From NCBI GenBank assembly GCA_014898415.1, contig RCTD01000028.1, forward strand, positions 806,001 to 870,000: a DNA stretch of 64,000 bases. The letters run 5' to 3'. Source of the DNA: Stromatinia cepivora (taxonomy: Eukaryota; Ascomycota; Leotiomycetes; Helotiales; Sclerotiniaceae). Below, one piece after another: positions 46,110 to 58,066 of this stretch. The notes below the pieces were generated by a model that was not told where the DNA came from, made no database searches, and worked only from the letters and a program-made list of their open reading frames with translations. Positions within the stretch are counted from its first letter, which is position 1; the number at the start of each line of letters is the position of its first letter. Made by a program: the position numbers and the translations under genes.

Positions 46110-48269
46110 CTACTGTAATTTCTTACACTCTTCGCAGTATAGCCTGCCTTTCTGCATTGTGACACTTTCCCTAGGACACAAAAAGCATTTGCCTTTGCTA
46201 GACTCTGCATTCCAAACGCTCTGACTGGGCATGGGCTTCGATGGTTTGCCGTTAGATTTTCCGCCATTCGTCGCAGAACTTGAAATGTTTCCGGTAGAAG
46301 TCGGTGGCTGGGAACCTGGCGGAATAAGTTGTGATTTGGCCTTAGAGGCAGGCTTTGGTAGTGTCGGGAGTGGTTTACGGTGCATATCGGATGCTGCCGT
46401 GGCGACAATTGACGTTTGATTAACTTGCGCTGTATTATTCATTGCGTCATGTGCTGCCACTACGGATTCGAGACGATTAACAAGTGCAATTGCTTCGGCA
46501 ACAGCGGGACTTGCTTGTCCATATTCTGCCGCTGCAAAGGCAAAGAACATTCTTCGGAAGAACATCAGATCGTACCCTATGAGGAGGCTATTATTCACAG
46601 CCCAGGTATGTACCCCACAGCGGTAAAGTTGCAAAGACACTTCAAGGAATCTGGAAAGGTCACCGACTAAGGGTGCTATGCCATCGATCTCGCAAAGATA
46701 TCCAAGGGCTCCACTTTCCTTGCTGCGAGCAAGTATTCTGAAAAAATTAGTGACACCTCGACTATCACCAGACGCTCCGATCAGCGTATTTATCTCTCGG
46801 AAAATGTTAAGCTGATTGTATCGTAGCGCCTCTTCAAGGACTTGTGAACTTCTGCCCGGACTCTTTTCTTCAAGCTTGAGTAACCTCTGAGAGGTTTCAT
46901 CTCTCTTGCGGTACATATAGCTGTCTAATAGTCTGGTAGGTCGTCCTTCAGATAGAGTAGTAACTTCGTCCATTAAGGCAAAGAGCCCCGCATCTTCTAG
47001 CTGCAAGAGCTTTTCGAGGTAGTGTTGGGTTTTAGGCCCAACACGCGTCGATAGGTTCGTAACGGTTTGAAACATACCATTCTGGTGCCGTCTAAGAAAG
47101 AGATTCGAATGCTTTTCGGCATCATAACCAAGAGACAACGCCACCGAGTTGAATACGCCCAACAGTCCTCTCTGCTTTAGCTCAGCGAAGTGTCTTACAT
47201 TCTTTTCGCTCCAAGATCGTTCACCATGAAGGTAGCCTTTGGATATATCTTGGATCAAGCCTCCCGAGAAAGAATCCAGTACATACTGAAGAAATTGGAG
47301 TCTATTTTTGCCGTGCCCATCGCTCAATAATTGTAGCTGACGCAGAAACCGAATTCCATCTTGTGAAATAATCGCAGTTAACATTCGTAGCTCATCATCC
47401 AGATCCTCAATCGCTGCACGATCGCAGATTTTTCCAACATGCAACCATACTTTCTCGACGACAGTGAGTGGAGGTAGCTTCTCTTCTGCCAATGTAGTAT
47501 TGACTGTATTTGTCGCAGTGCGTCGAGGTGGCTCCTTATTATCTCTATTAGTAAATATACTTCGGAATAGTGCAAATGACTTACAACGTATACAATATCT
47601 GACACGGCGGTAAATGATCTATCGTTGGGATGTTCCCTGGTGATTGCTGTGGCAGTTACCTATGAAAGGCGACAGACATCGAGAGCCCTTCTGTATTCCG
47701 GGGTACCGATGCTTGACTTAGGGACTCCCCTGTTCTCGAGACGATCGAAAAGTTTCGACATCGCCTTAGCTTCCAGATAAATCAAGAAGTCCTTAACTTC
47801 CTTCGGATTAGAGCCACTTTCGTAGACACCTTCGGCCAGTTCTGCGATGAAGTCTGTGAGGAGATCCTCTGTTCTTGGATTCTTCCAGTCGAACGAAGGC
47901 GGAGGGTTGTTCTATGGATAGTTAGAGAGAACCCCAGAGCTTGGGATAATTAGGGTTACTTACTTGAATCCAGCGCAGGGCTTGTTTGGCTAGATCGATC
48001 TTTGCTTCGTTGTTGTTCCTGACTTTATTCTTTGGGCGGAACTCTGGAATTTTGCTGAAGATATATGATCCGGATAAAACCAGCGTCAATCTATTGTGTT
48101 CGGAAATGTAGTTGGGAGGGTCGCATCTGTGCTTCTCGCAGTAGTCGTAAAGCTCATGAACTGGACCAGTCTTGCTCTCAACGTTCTCGCCGTGTTTCAA
48201 TTTATTCCTGCGCTGGTGGCGTGAATCATTGCTGTCAGTGTTGGCGTTCATGATGGCAGATCTTTTCAC
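46110..48269 (-). pseudogene. Three-exon gene of unknown function broken by a frameshift and an in-frame stop
   Basis: Exon 1 (47964-48269) ends in the frame LAKQALRWIQ. A 51-bp intron (GTAAGT..CATAG, CTAAC branch) leads to exon 2 (47585-47912), and a 50-bp intron (GTAAGT..ATAAG) leads to exon 3 (46110-47534). All junctions are phase 0. Exon 2 reads NNPPPSFDWK and then must shift by one base at an AAA run (about 47879-47881) to continue NPRTEDLLTDFIAELAEG. It meets TAG at 47660-47662 after VCRLS and continues VTATAITREHPNDRSF in the same frame. Exon 3 gives about 474 helical residues ending in a CxxC...CxxC pair (CFLCPRE, LYCEECKKLQ), likely zinc-binding. The intended protein is about 685 residues. 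The family is unknown to me. ATG 48251 is an alternative start. Confidence 0.65.
47660..47662 (-). other. In-frame TAG in exon 2 of the broken 685-residue gene
   Basis: Lies between CRLS and VTATAITREH. A C-to-T transition in CAG (CpA context) explains it. No branch site precedes it, so an intron ending here is unlikely. Confidence 0.55.
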
Positions 48270-51200
48270 AACCTTGTCGTGTTTGTCAATGTGAGAAGAA
48301 AATAGTTGTGCCTAATTGTTGATGGTTTGAAATTGAAAAGGTCGGTCGAAGAATCTAGTATTGAAGAAAGATAGAAAGCTCGCTTGTTTTTGAAAAAAGA
48401 AAAGAAATTAAAATTGAAATTGGGGCACCGATTGAATTTGGATTGCGTGCTGTGAAATTCACTTACTGAAATTTTACTCTTTACTTGCACTTCGCATTTT
48501 GGGCCATATCAAGCCTTCTTGGAGGACTGGCGGATAATACTTGAATCAGCGGGGCGTACGCCAAGAGAGACAATTAGGGACCACAGTGGAACGTCTTCTG
48601 GCTGGCTCTAGGAGCATATGGAGCATTACATGGGGAGCTGTCGCGGGGACGGGGTGGAATGGGGGTGGCCGTAAGGGCTGGACTCGGCTTAGCAAACCGG
48701 ACTGCTTGTGGGCTGATAGAAAGATTATGAAAGACGGCAGTAAACATGTACAAGAGAAAGATACTTTGAACTTCCCTTCACAGATTAGACACGAGAAACG
48801 CAGGACAACAAGCTGGACTAAGGTAATATCTTGAGTTCATCAAAATATAGATATTTGAAGCTAAACGATCGGATATACATAGTAAAGATTAAATCACGAA
48901 TTCTACCTGTATATTGAATTGTAGAAAGGCAGATTGGACCAGGTGAGAAAGCTTCTTGAACTTTCCAGATGATAGTTTCATTTTTTTGCAATCTGAGAAG
49001 AAAAATAACCTTGCAGTATAGTCAGAGAAGAAAATTGATAGAAGTGATTGGAGTCAAAAGAAAACGAAAACTATTTTCTCTTGAAGTTTGGCTGTTCAAG
49101 GATCCCACCATCTTTTGTTTGAACTAACTGGCGATGAAGGTGATTGTGATTTAGCTTTATGGATTGAATAGTAGATCCCGAGTCCAAGTGAAAACCGCAA
49201 AGACAAGGAATTGATACTTGAGCTAAGTTAGGCTACGAATTCAAAGCCATGATGGATGAATTGATGTCTTCAGCAGGCTCTGCTTCATAGTGGAATTGCA
49301 AAATTTGGGAACTTTAGCACGCTGATTTCACAGATTTGTGGCAATAATTAACGTCCTTGGTGGTTGATGTTGAGACGACGATCTAGATTATCATAGTGGC
49401 AAGATACAAATGAGAGAGGTCGACTTACAGTGTTCTGAGAGGATCATGAGAGAGATCAGAGGCGACCAAATGAGAACTCACTTGAAAGATGGAGAGACAA
49501 TTTGGGTAATTAAGGGGTTCAGCAGCAAACGCCAGAGCGTATATAGTCAAGTAATGGAGGGAAGTGTAATGAAGAACATGGGTAGATTGATTTTCGGGAA
49601 GACCCGGCCATAAACTCCCAGTAAAAAGCGTGACACTGCTTGCAGTGGTCCATAAACCTGGATTCTAGATCACGACTATCAGAAAGATTATTCATAGAGT
49701 AAAGATGTTTCCAGTATTCGGGCCCAGTGCAAAAGAACTTTGCGTGGCAACCACCACTTTTGATGAATGGGGAAAGGAGCTGCCGCAAAACAATCACCAG
49801 AACATAAAGATGGGATTTAGATTGCTTCACCTCAATGATCACATTTACTAGAGATCCGCTATGAGCATAGGGTAAGCAAGACAGCGAGTTTACCAACCTG
49901 TAGTCATCGATGAAGATCTGATCTGTAGGGTGCTAGACCGCAACGAAGGGCGCATAAGTGTTTATTCAAATAAACATTTTGCTATTGAAGTTTTTTTCGT
50001 GCCTTCTTAACAGAGGAAACCGAACACGGAAGTGACACTGTACAAACAATTCGAAATTCCATGGTAAATGTGAAATGCGATTAAAAATGCTAGTTGTAAT
50101 TATGCTTTTTTACCGATAGAAGATTTGAACGTAAAAAGGTATATCGGAATAATATAAGATAACGAGGACAAAGTACAGAGCAAACGACACTCCAGACCCA
50201 GGTTAAGTTGGCACACCATCTTTTTCCTTTTATACTACATAGCAGTATTAAACAATGTACCCATCCAGTCATTGAAATTCTAATAGAGCAGTACTCTATC
50301 AATCTAATCCAAGTAGATAACAACGCGGAAAATGTAATTAATAGACGCTTGAAAATACCAGATTACAGATTCAACATTTCCGAATCTGTTCAACTTATAT
50401 TCATTACGAATGTCCATCTACGAATATACGTCAAATTATTCACGTGAGCCGTGGTTTGAATTCCGAATGCTGTGACATGGTCGCTCACATAATGGAAGAC
50501 TGGATATGTAGTTTGGATGCTACGCCGTCAACGGGAAGCCAAGGACTACATTCATTAATTTAGCTGCAAATGTGATCTGGATATATGTATGATACACTAT
50601 CCTACATTAAAAGGCAAAGGTCACAGGACCCATGACTACCTACTGTCAGGTCCTCACGCGGCCGTTCATTGCGCGAGGACGCTGGTAAAGATCCACAGTG
50701 ATATTTTTTCGACATATTTCTCATAGGTGCTTTGCATAGGAGCTAGTGTATTACTAATTGGAAGAAAAGAACGAAATAAGATGGCTAAGATGCTTAATCC
50801 AACCGCTTGACCATGATGTATAGACGGAAAGCAAAGGCATAATTATTTACACGTGAGGGGAAACAAAAAACAACAAGACCAAAAAGATTAAAAAAAATGA
50901 AACACAAAAAGAGAAGCACTGCTCCAAAGCTAGACCTACATGGAATGTGTGGCATAGATCTAAATCGGACCGCCCGTGACAGCCAAACTGAGATAATTCA
51001 AACAAACTAATAAGGCGATGGACTGAAGCAATGATACCAGACCACTGCGCCATACTACTTCTATTGTGGTGTATTATCGTGTTACTTTGATATAAGTAGT
51101 ACCAGCAAGCGAGCTTGCATGAATGTTTGTGCAACAATTGAAAAATTGTCTATACACCACGCTTCTCGACTTTGTGACATACCAGATAGATAAACGTAGA

Positions 51201-52350
51201 GGTGGGATCTGTTCTAGCTATTGGTATTCATAACATTCTTAGGTACCATAATGAGCTTCAAACTGTTCTATTATTACCCACCTATGCAGAGGTGCTCCTT
51301 GTTATCAAGAAAAACTCCATTAACTCGATCGAAAATCCGGTCAAAGGCTCTACAGAATAGGAGTTTCTCCAGAAAATTGATATGCTTCAACTACCAGTAG
51401 AAGAGGATCCTGGATGCTTTCAACTCATTGTAATATCGGAAGTCATCACCGACGATATTTACTCCAACGCTTCAACCTCGTCGATGGTTGTTCCTGTATA
51501 TCTCGCTTACGACTTTACCCATGTTTAATTGGCCCACAATTCAACTGACCTAAAGTCCAATTTCACTACAGATTTTCGATCGAAGTTCAATGATATTGAC
51601 CAGAAATAAATACTGATATGATAGACGACAAGTTACACGAAAGGGAGCCACACAAGCTAGATCTTAAATTTAATTTGTGTTGCCGACAGGTCCAGATCAA
51701 CCTGAGGCAGAAGATTAGTTCACCTTCGGTAAATGGCTTAGCAAGAAAACCTTAGAGGCCGGGCGTTGATACTAACTATTCGCATTGTCTAATCAAATTG
51801 AGGAGAATGTTGACCTACATTGTGGTTTGAATTTGATTTTCACCTCGAGGGCTTCAGTTATCTCTCACCTGGTGATCATTTTGGTTCAGCATTACAAAAA
51901 TGAGATTCCATGGGCCTTTTTGCATCAAAACCCTAAACGTATCTCAAGGTGTGTTTGTCCTTTGGTCAAATTAAACTATATTGAGGCAGTGAATGAACGG
52001 CAGAGATATCCCCTATCTCTATCGTAATCTTGATACGGGTCAAACCCAAAACTTATTTCAAGCTCAGCATTTCTGGCCGTACTTCTGTCCATTTTGCTAC
52101 TCTAGTACAGCTTGGATTGAGCTACGGTAATGACCGACCCGCCCCCCATAAATTTAAGAGCTACTTCTATTAAATATTTAATGACCTACATCTACAACTA
52201 TTCAATAACATCCAAAAACACCATTTCCTTCAGCCAAACCCTTCATCAACCATTTACCGACGTCCAGAAATCATATTCATCAATCACAATCTCCACCACT
52301 TCATCGACTAACATCCACAGGACCTTCTCCACTATCACAAAATCGCAAAG
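48270..52350. other. Gene-poor DNA with scattered coding-like scraps
   Basis: No complete gene is supported. The best scrap is minus-strand 49519-49930. Other frames look like chance. Composition is moderately AT-rich without the extreme bias of the nested block. Confidence 0.45.
49519..49930 (-). pseudogene. Coding-like scrap of unknown family
   Basis: The frame reads DQIFIDDYRLVNSLSCLPYA, then SGSLVNVIIEVKQSKSHLYV, PFIKSGGCHAKFFCTGPEYW and DHCKQCHAFYWEF before ending at 49519. Cys/His/Trp content and charge pattern look protein-like. I find no start with upstream support, and the downstream end has no clear partner exon. It may be one exon of a decayed gene. Confidence 0.25.
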
Positions 52351-52856
52351 ATGATGGATCCAAAGAAATACGAAGAGCTCCTCCAGCAAGAAGACCAATA
52401 TCGTGAAAAGTACAATGTACACATATATCTCAAACTTACTACTGGTCCGGACAGCAAGAATCCCACTGAGCTACCGATGCACAGTGCTGTTATGACCGTA
52501 ACTGGCGAAAGCTTTGTCGCCAGAGACAGCCCTGTTTTTAAAAGCGACGATCATGGTGCTTTCTACAGACAAATTGATGCGCTGGTTAATGTCCGTATCA
52601 AACTCGTTGAATGGTTCAAGGTAAAAGCTACCACTATTAAGTCTTTGGTTGAGAAATGAAGAATCGCCTGTACTGATATTGGCATATGTAGGAAATGAAT
52701 ATCAAAGGTGTCATGTCATATGAAGATGAACAAGCCTATATTACTCGTGGTGATTTAAGGCATACGCTGAGTGGAATATTGAGCAATGCTGGGGAATACG
52801 GTGATTGGCTCTCGAGACGTAGGGCAGAGTTTTTGGAGATGGGTTTAGTAGATTGA
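52351..52856 (+). CDS. Small two-exon gene, unknown function (144 aa)
   Basis: Exon 1 is 52351-52620 (MMDPKKYEELLQQEDQYREK...EWFK), and a 71-bp intron (GTAAAA..TGTAG, TACTGAT branch) joins in phase 0 to exon 2 at 52692-52856 (EMNIKGVMSYEDEQAYITRG ... MGLVD). The protein is soluble and charged, without signal peptide or cysteine pattern. GDLRHTLSGILSNAGEYGDW and WLSRRRAEF at the end suggest a helical fold. The leader before the ATG is C/A/T-rich (CATCAACC, CACCACTTC) as in other fungal 5' UTRs. I do not recognise a family; it may be lineage-restricted. If the intron were not spliced the protein would end after 102 residues. Confidence 0.6.
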
Positions 52857-54009
52857 TTGGTGCTCGGCCCAAAGCAGAATATCTGTGGTGCTACAGCAAC
52901 TTGATTGAGATAAAACACAAAACCTTTTCATCGACTTGTGTTAATATCTACTCAAAGTATGAGACTTCTTTAGAATAATGGGAATATTGCTGTTTGAGCA
53001 CAAAGTGGATCTACCATTCGAATTTACATGAGGAAAAACCGTGTCTCACCTTCCAGGACTTTTATGTATACCCATAAAATTCGTACCATAAGCTTTATCA
53101 GCAGCGTTTCGTCTTGGCCTGTAAGCCAATGCCCAATAAGTGATGACAAAAAACAGGCATGGCACGATCCCAGATGATCGGGCAATCCAGAGCGTAGAAT
53201 CGGAATCAATTGTACTGAATTAATATTACCGATTATCACAAAATGACAACTATTTGAATTCCTTGTTTGTTGAAAGTCAGTGCCTAACTTAACCTTTACG
53301 TAACTGCACATTCACGATGGTCTCAAGTTCCTGTGACTGGCTCCCAACAGAACACGTATCAGCTCCCAACGTACTCAACATATTGAAAAATGGCCCTGGC
53401 TCATATTCAGCATGATAATCCGTATTCTCAGTTCGTCGGATCACCTACGCCATTTACGTTCGCCGAAGAGCCAAGGTAAATTGCAGAAAGCATAATGAAA
53501 TCTCCAATCCAACTCATCAATTCAGGGCAACAGCAAAACATACTTACAGATTACACTCATAGGAAACGTCAGCCCGGTAGGGCCACATAATTTACAGTTT
53601 CCTTGTACCTGTGTTGCCGGGTAAACTTCGGGTTTTGATATTATCCGAAGTATGAAAGGGGAATACATCCACCTCAAGCAAGGAGCCACAAAGATTAGAT
53701 TAATGACAAAGAGTTTTATTATTTGAATTTAAAATTCAGAAAGTCAATCCAGCCTATTTAATGAGCTGCAAATAGCCCTTTATCAGTACCTCGAAAAATA
53801 TGCTATAAATACGATGACCCCCTTGCCTACCTCCTAACCTTGAAATACTAAAGCCTAATCTCCATCTAAAAGCCACTGCCGATGAAACATGTCCTATATT
53901 ATAAGCCTGTCGATCAGAATCGTAGAGCTAATACTCAAAATGGAATGATTTAGGGAATCCTAAAAGCTTAAAGCAAACCCATATTTGGGGGAGACTCTAG
54001 TAGTAAGGT
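52857..54009. other. Intergenic region without supported gene
   Basis: Between convergent genes. Only short chance frames on both strands; presumably both 3' UTRs. Confidence 0.5.
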
Positions 54010-54841
54010 TCAAGGTGATTTTCGTGCACACAGAAACGACGAATCTGCGATGGTTGCAAGTGTTTTCGCTCTTTTTGCAGCCCTGTTTCTGGCTTGCTTG
54101 CTTAGCTTTCGTGGCACCTCGACACCGACATCGATATCGCTAATCTCCGCGTCCTCATCCCTAGTCCTCTTGGTCCCGCGTCTATTATTGCTGCAGGTGG
54201 TCTCGGACTGAAGCTAGATAAGAAAATACGTCAGCTGTAAGATTAGAAGAAAATAATGAAGCTAATCTGACTTACCTGTGCCGCATCATTGGACATTCTA
54301 GCGTCTGGTTTTGTGCCAGAGACGTCGACTCCAGGTTGATCTTGAGATGCAAAATAATCGCGGAATTTGACTTCTTTATTGATAGAAGCCTCACACTTAT
54401 CCGCAAATTGATGGTACTGTGAGGGGATTGACTGCATCTTCGCTTTCAGTTCAATATATTGTTTTTCCTCTTCATAAGTCATCGGGAACGTGGCGCGATT
54501 ATCCTCATCAGTATGGATTCCATATGTGACTAGACCTAGAATATTGCCGTTACATACCCCGAACCAGGCCATTGCCCGGGAGGATAGACCAGCCCCCGAC
54601 TCCAGTCTCCCAGGCACATCGACCCGATTTTTGAATACCGGGCAGCCCCTAATTCCAAAGCAACCACCGACCTTATATTTGCAACAATTGCGCCACCTTT
54701 ATGTTTGTGAGTAGCTAGACACAAAATCAATCCTTCGCGAGACATAGAGGTGAAATATATGAGTGTCTCAAAGCCATAGATTTCACGAAGTATATTGACT
54801 TCGCGTGCAAAAGAATCCTTGATCTCTTCAGGTGAAGACAT
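54010..54841 (-). pseudogene. Two-exon gene of unknown function with a probable one-base frameshift
   Basis: From ATG 54841 the frame reads MSSPEEIKDSFAREVNILRE ... HKHKGGAIVANIRSVVA. Coding character then jumps to a second frame around 54660, reading FGIRGCPVFKNRVDVPGRLE and GLVTYGIHTDEDNRATFPM to AAQ at 54276. A 62-bp intron (54214-54275, GTAAGT..TCTAG) leads in phase 0 to exon 2 (54010-54213), which ends with a basic, probably nuclear tail (RRGTKRTRDEDAE, RKLSKQARNRAAKRAKTLA). The lengths require one missing base, or two extra, near 54660. I tested GT-AG pairs in the region and found no plausible intron of the right length. Family unknown. Either a pseudogene or a sequence error. Confidence 0.5.
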
Positions 54842-55346
54842 TACGAACTGTTTGTGTTGGAGATATTGGACAAAGAATGGTTTCTGGATGATTGCGAGAA
54901 TAGTGCTGTGATTCAGGTGCGTGTAATATGGTTATGGCACTGTGAAATACATACATGTCTCCTTTTGAAGGTCCTTCCTTCGCAGTTGATATTTGAGTGA
55001 ATCAACACGAGGCTATACGGGATACTTAAAAAGGCAGGAGAATCATGAAGCTATTCATTTGTTATACCATAGATAGCCTCGTTATCTCCGATTCACCTAG
55101 TCCACCCCAAAAATGAATTTGTTCCCAAAACACTCCCTCTATCAGACCGCATGGCTTGCTTGGGGCACGATAAACCATAAAACAATTTCATGAGCGCGGC
55201 ATCTTGAGCATTTATACTTCTAAATATGTTCTTTCGACATATCACATTCTTAAATTTCATCATCTCGAATCAACAAACATCCATCCACCCAAAATAATCC
55301 ACAGTAAAGTCAGCCCTTGGAGCTGACGCTCGCGTCAAGAAAAAGA
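54842..55346. other. Divergent intergenic region
   Basis: Lies upstream of the leftward frameshifted gene and of the small rightward gene. The part before 55316 is C/A-rich (CATCCATCCACCC), leader-like. Confidence 0.45.
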
Positions 55347-55813
55347 ATGCCAAAAAAAGATCATCAGAAGCAGCCGCTCACTTCCCAAGCGTTCAAGGAG
55401 CCACACGGCATATCTCAAATGTCTAAATTTAGACGCAGTCTCAATATCGAGAAGAGAATTCTGTCCCTAGATCTCCATGCAAAGTTTGCTGTCCCTAAGA
55501 GCCTAACCTTTCTCTCGATAGACGAAGCACAGAGTCTGTAGTGCAAAGAAAGATATTGCTCGACAAGCATTGGATAGGGTTATTGAGAGAAAAATCAAAA
55601 TCTAACGTCACTTCAAAATCATACTAACCATACACATAGCTGAATATCAGATTCCCTTACTTCTGGGAATCTATCGATATCAAAGAGCTCGTTACCGATC
55701 GCCTCGCGGAGTTAGCTGAAAGAGCTTTTGTACATATGCCTAGCATGGAGGAGGTAAAGAGGTACATGGATTTTTTGCAGGAAAGATCATCAACAAACGC
55801 GCAGCTGGCTTAA
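55347..55813 (+). CDS. Tentative three-exon small gene, unknown function (115 aa)
   Basis: Three coding-like blocks join in frame if two introns with non-consensus donors are accepted: exon 1 55347-55483 (MPKKDHQKQPLTSQAF ... LSLDLHA), intron 58 bp (GTTTGC..TGTAG, CTAAC branch), exon 2 55542-55578 (NAKKDIARQALDR), intron 61 bp (GTTATT..CATAG, CTAAC branch), exon 3 55640-55813 (LNIRFPYFWESIDIKELVTD to NAQLA-stop). Both branch sites sit at normal distance from the acceptor. The product would be a small basic then acidic helical protein. Without RNA evidence the exon structure remains a proposal; a decayed gene is the alternative. Confidence 0.4.
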
Positions 55814-56320
55814 AAAAGAAGAGGAACATCTTCGTCGAACACGATCGATAGCATACATAGACTCTGGTCAGGCAAGATACGTAAGTGAGATATCGAGACT
55901 GCTGAGGGCTGCTATAGGATTATCAGAATCTGCAGGTCGAGCTCCGTGAACAGAGATAGATGAGAGTGCCTGTCTGCTAAGATTGATACAGAGGCTTGTT
56001 CTGGGTAACTGATTCATGATTGCATTAATAGGTAGTAACATGTTTTTTTTCCTATAGCCAAGATAAAGATAATTCCACCCTTTCGAAAAACCACCTCATC
56101 ATTAATCAATTGTTCCGTTGTTCCGTGGGGACGACTTTACGACGGTGACTGCACCGAGACTGGGGAAAATGTGTATATTCATTATCATTCTTACATTCGT
56201 TATCATGCTAAAACGCCATCGCAATGACCCATGTGTGCCCTATTTGCTCCACACTATCTATAAAAATACAAAATGCTTCTAATCATCCATGTGGCATATT
56301 CGACTGTACGGTCCAGCCTC
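55814..56320. other. Intergenic region, convergent 3' sides
   Basis: Follows the small rightward gene and precedes the end of the leftward transporter gene. No gene supported. Confidence 0.5.
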
Positions 56321-58066
56321 TCATTTTTCACTTGCAAGCTGCCCAGCATCATGTTCTCTCGTATCGCTGGGCAACGCCACTCGTCCATATCCCATACCCT
56401 CCTCAATATATCCCTCCTGATAATAAGTATCTTCGCGTGGAGCATCAGGCATACTTGCTATACTTGATGCTGACGATGAGTGGGAGCTAGTACTGGCCCT
56501 ATTTTCAGTCGTTCGGTCTGGTGAGGATTGATTTGTCTCGAGGGCCTTTTCGTTGCCCACATCCCGTTCGTTCAAAGGTTTCTTCGTGGGGGTTGGCGCA
56601 AATTTGGATCGTTCTCGGATGGCTCCACCATATTTATAAAATAAGAAGGGGATGGGGGCGAGACATATGGCAATTCCACCGATTAGTGAGCCACCTCCAC
56701 CAACGCCAAGAGCATCGAACATATATGTCGTGAATAATGGTGCTGCGGCGCCGGCTGCTGATCTACAAACAGTGTTTGCAGCAACTGCACTGGCGGCATA
56801 CATTAAGTATGTATCGGTCAGATAATTGAGGTAGGCGACGAAAATGAGAAGAATAGACGTGGAGAGGAATATCCCAGCAAGAGTGGGAACTATCCAATGA
56901 ACACTATTATAATTTCCAGACCATGCAAACCAAAACATGGTGATTGGGAAAATAATCCCACCAGCCATGGCGACCGGTAGACGATCCTCAGCAACGCCAA
57001 TATGACCAGCCTCCAGCTTCTTCCTATCACGATGGGACACTATGAAGATGGCGATACCGCCTATTATGGCCCCAATGATCGTACCAATCAATGGTAATTC
57101 TCCTACTCCGGAATTCCAACCACGCTTCTCCTGAAAGATGATGGGGTAGATAGTGAACAGCATATACAGTAAAGCATATACAACGGATAGGTAAACCGCA
57201 ACGGCAAACGAAATTGGATCGACGAGAAGTTTCCATGGTCTAATAAGTGCGACCTTGAAAATTTGCCACAAGCTACGATCGCTATCTTCGACGGGAGCCT
57301 TGACGTTTTCGTAACCTGGGATTTCCAATGCCCTTATCCTCCTAGCTTTATTTACTAGCAATTTCGAAGGTAAGGTCTCTGGGATAGTAAACATCAAAAG
57401 TTCGGTGATACCAGCAAGCCATAAGATGACATAAAAATTCCACCTCCAGTCCTTTTTCAACTCAAGAAATCCTGAAATGACAGGGCCCAATGCTGGACCG
57501 GCAAAAGTCATCATCGAGAACAGAGCCATGGCATTTCCTCTTTCGACAGGGCCCCAAATATCAGCGAGAACTCCTGGGGCATTTGAAAGTGGCGAACTTG
57601 CCATTGTACCCGTTATGAATCGTCCTATTAATAGAGCTGCGAAATTATTGGCGAATGCACAAAGAAAGTTGAAGGCCAGGTACAAGGTAAAAGAGATATA
57701 AAAGATCCATCTTCGGCCAAAGAACTCGGACAATGGAGCCCAAAATAACGGGCCAAAGCAGTATCCTAAAAGAAAAACCGAAATGACCAAAGCTGCAGCC
57801 TCTGCAGAAACATGAAATTCTTTCTCAATTCCTGTCAAACATCCCGATGGACTGGACGATGCAAATGTTGCATTTACCACGAGCAAAACTGACACCACGG
57901 TAATATACCATCGTCTCGGCTTCGACCAATTCTTCGGATTCTCTATATCCCCGGGCCCAAAATCCAGATGCCCATTTTCATTTATATACGGCTGTTCATC
58001 GATGATATGTTTCGTGCGATATGGCTTCGCATTTGGCCTTGACAAAACACGCTTTATTCGATCCAT
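56321..58066 (-). CDS. MFS transporter, DHA1 (drug:H+ antiporter / polyamine transporter-like) family
   Basis: A 581-residue intronless membrane transporter that probably exports drugs, toxins or polyamines by proton antiport across the plasma membrane; the substrate cannot be read from sequence. The cytosolic N-terminus has the family hallmark DFGPGDIENPKNWSKPRRW (35-53). About twelve hydrophobic segments follow. The loop between helices 2 and 3 carries the motif-A region (GYCFGPLFWAPLSEFFGRR, 101-119), and later segments include ALGPVISGFLEL and LMYAASAVAANTVCRSAAGA. A long central loop (about residues 230-275) and a Ser/Pro-rich, Glu-rich cytosolic tail of about 90 residues are typical. 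It appears intact, unlike its neighbours to the left. A gene-poor 5.2 kb lies upstream. Confidence 0.9.
   Translation of the reverse strand: MDRIKRVLSRPNAKPYRTKHIIDEQPYINENGHLDFGPGDIENPKNWSKPRRWYITVVSVLLVVNATFASSSPSGCLTGIEKEFHVSAEAAALVISVFLLGYCFGPLFWAPLSEFFGRRWIFYISFTLYLAFNFLCAFANNFAALLIGRFITGTMASSPLSNAPGVLADIWGPVERGNAMALFSMMTFAGPALGPVISGFLELKKDWRWNFYVILWLAGITELLMFTIPETLPSKLLVNKARRIRALEIPGYENVKAPVEDSDRSLWQIFKVALIRPWKLLVDPISFAVAVYLSVVYALLYMLFTIYPIIFQEKRGWNSGVGELPLIGTIIGAIIGGIAIFIVSHRDRKKLEAGHIGVAEDRLPVAMAGGIIFPITMFWFAWSGNYNSVHWIVPTLAGIFLSTSILLIFVAYLNYLTDTYLMYAASAVAANTVCRSAAGAAAPLFTTYMFDALGVGGGGSLIGGIAICLAPIPFLFYKYGGAIRERSKFAPTPTKKPLNERDVGNEKALETNQSSPDRTTENRASTSSHSSSASSIASMPDAPREDTYYQEGYIEEGMGYGRVALPSDTREHDAGQLASEK

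Noticed and set aside
46231..46419. Plus-strand Gly/Pro-rich frame
   Set aside because: Antisense shadow of the proline- and serine-rich C-terminal region of the leftward gene.
47378..47605. Separate small gene starting MSDIVYVV
   Set aside because: It is the 3' end of exon 2 of the broken 685-residue gene reading through a canonical intron.
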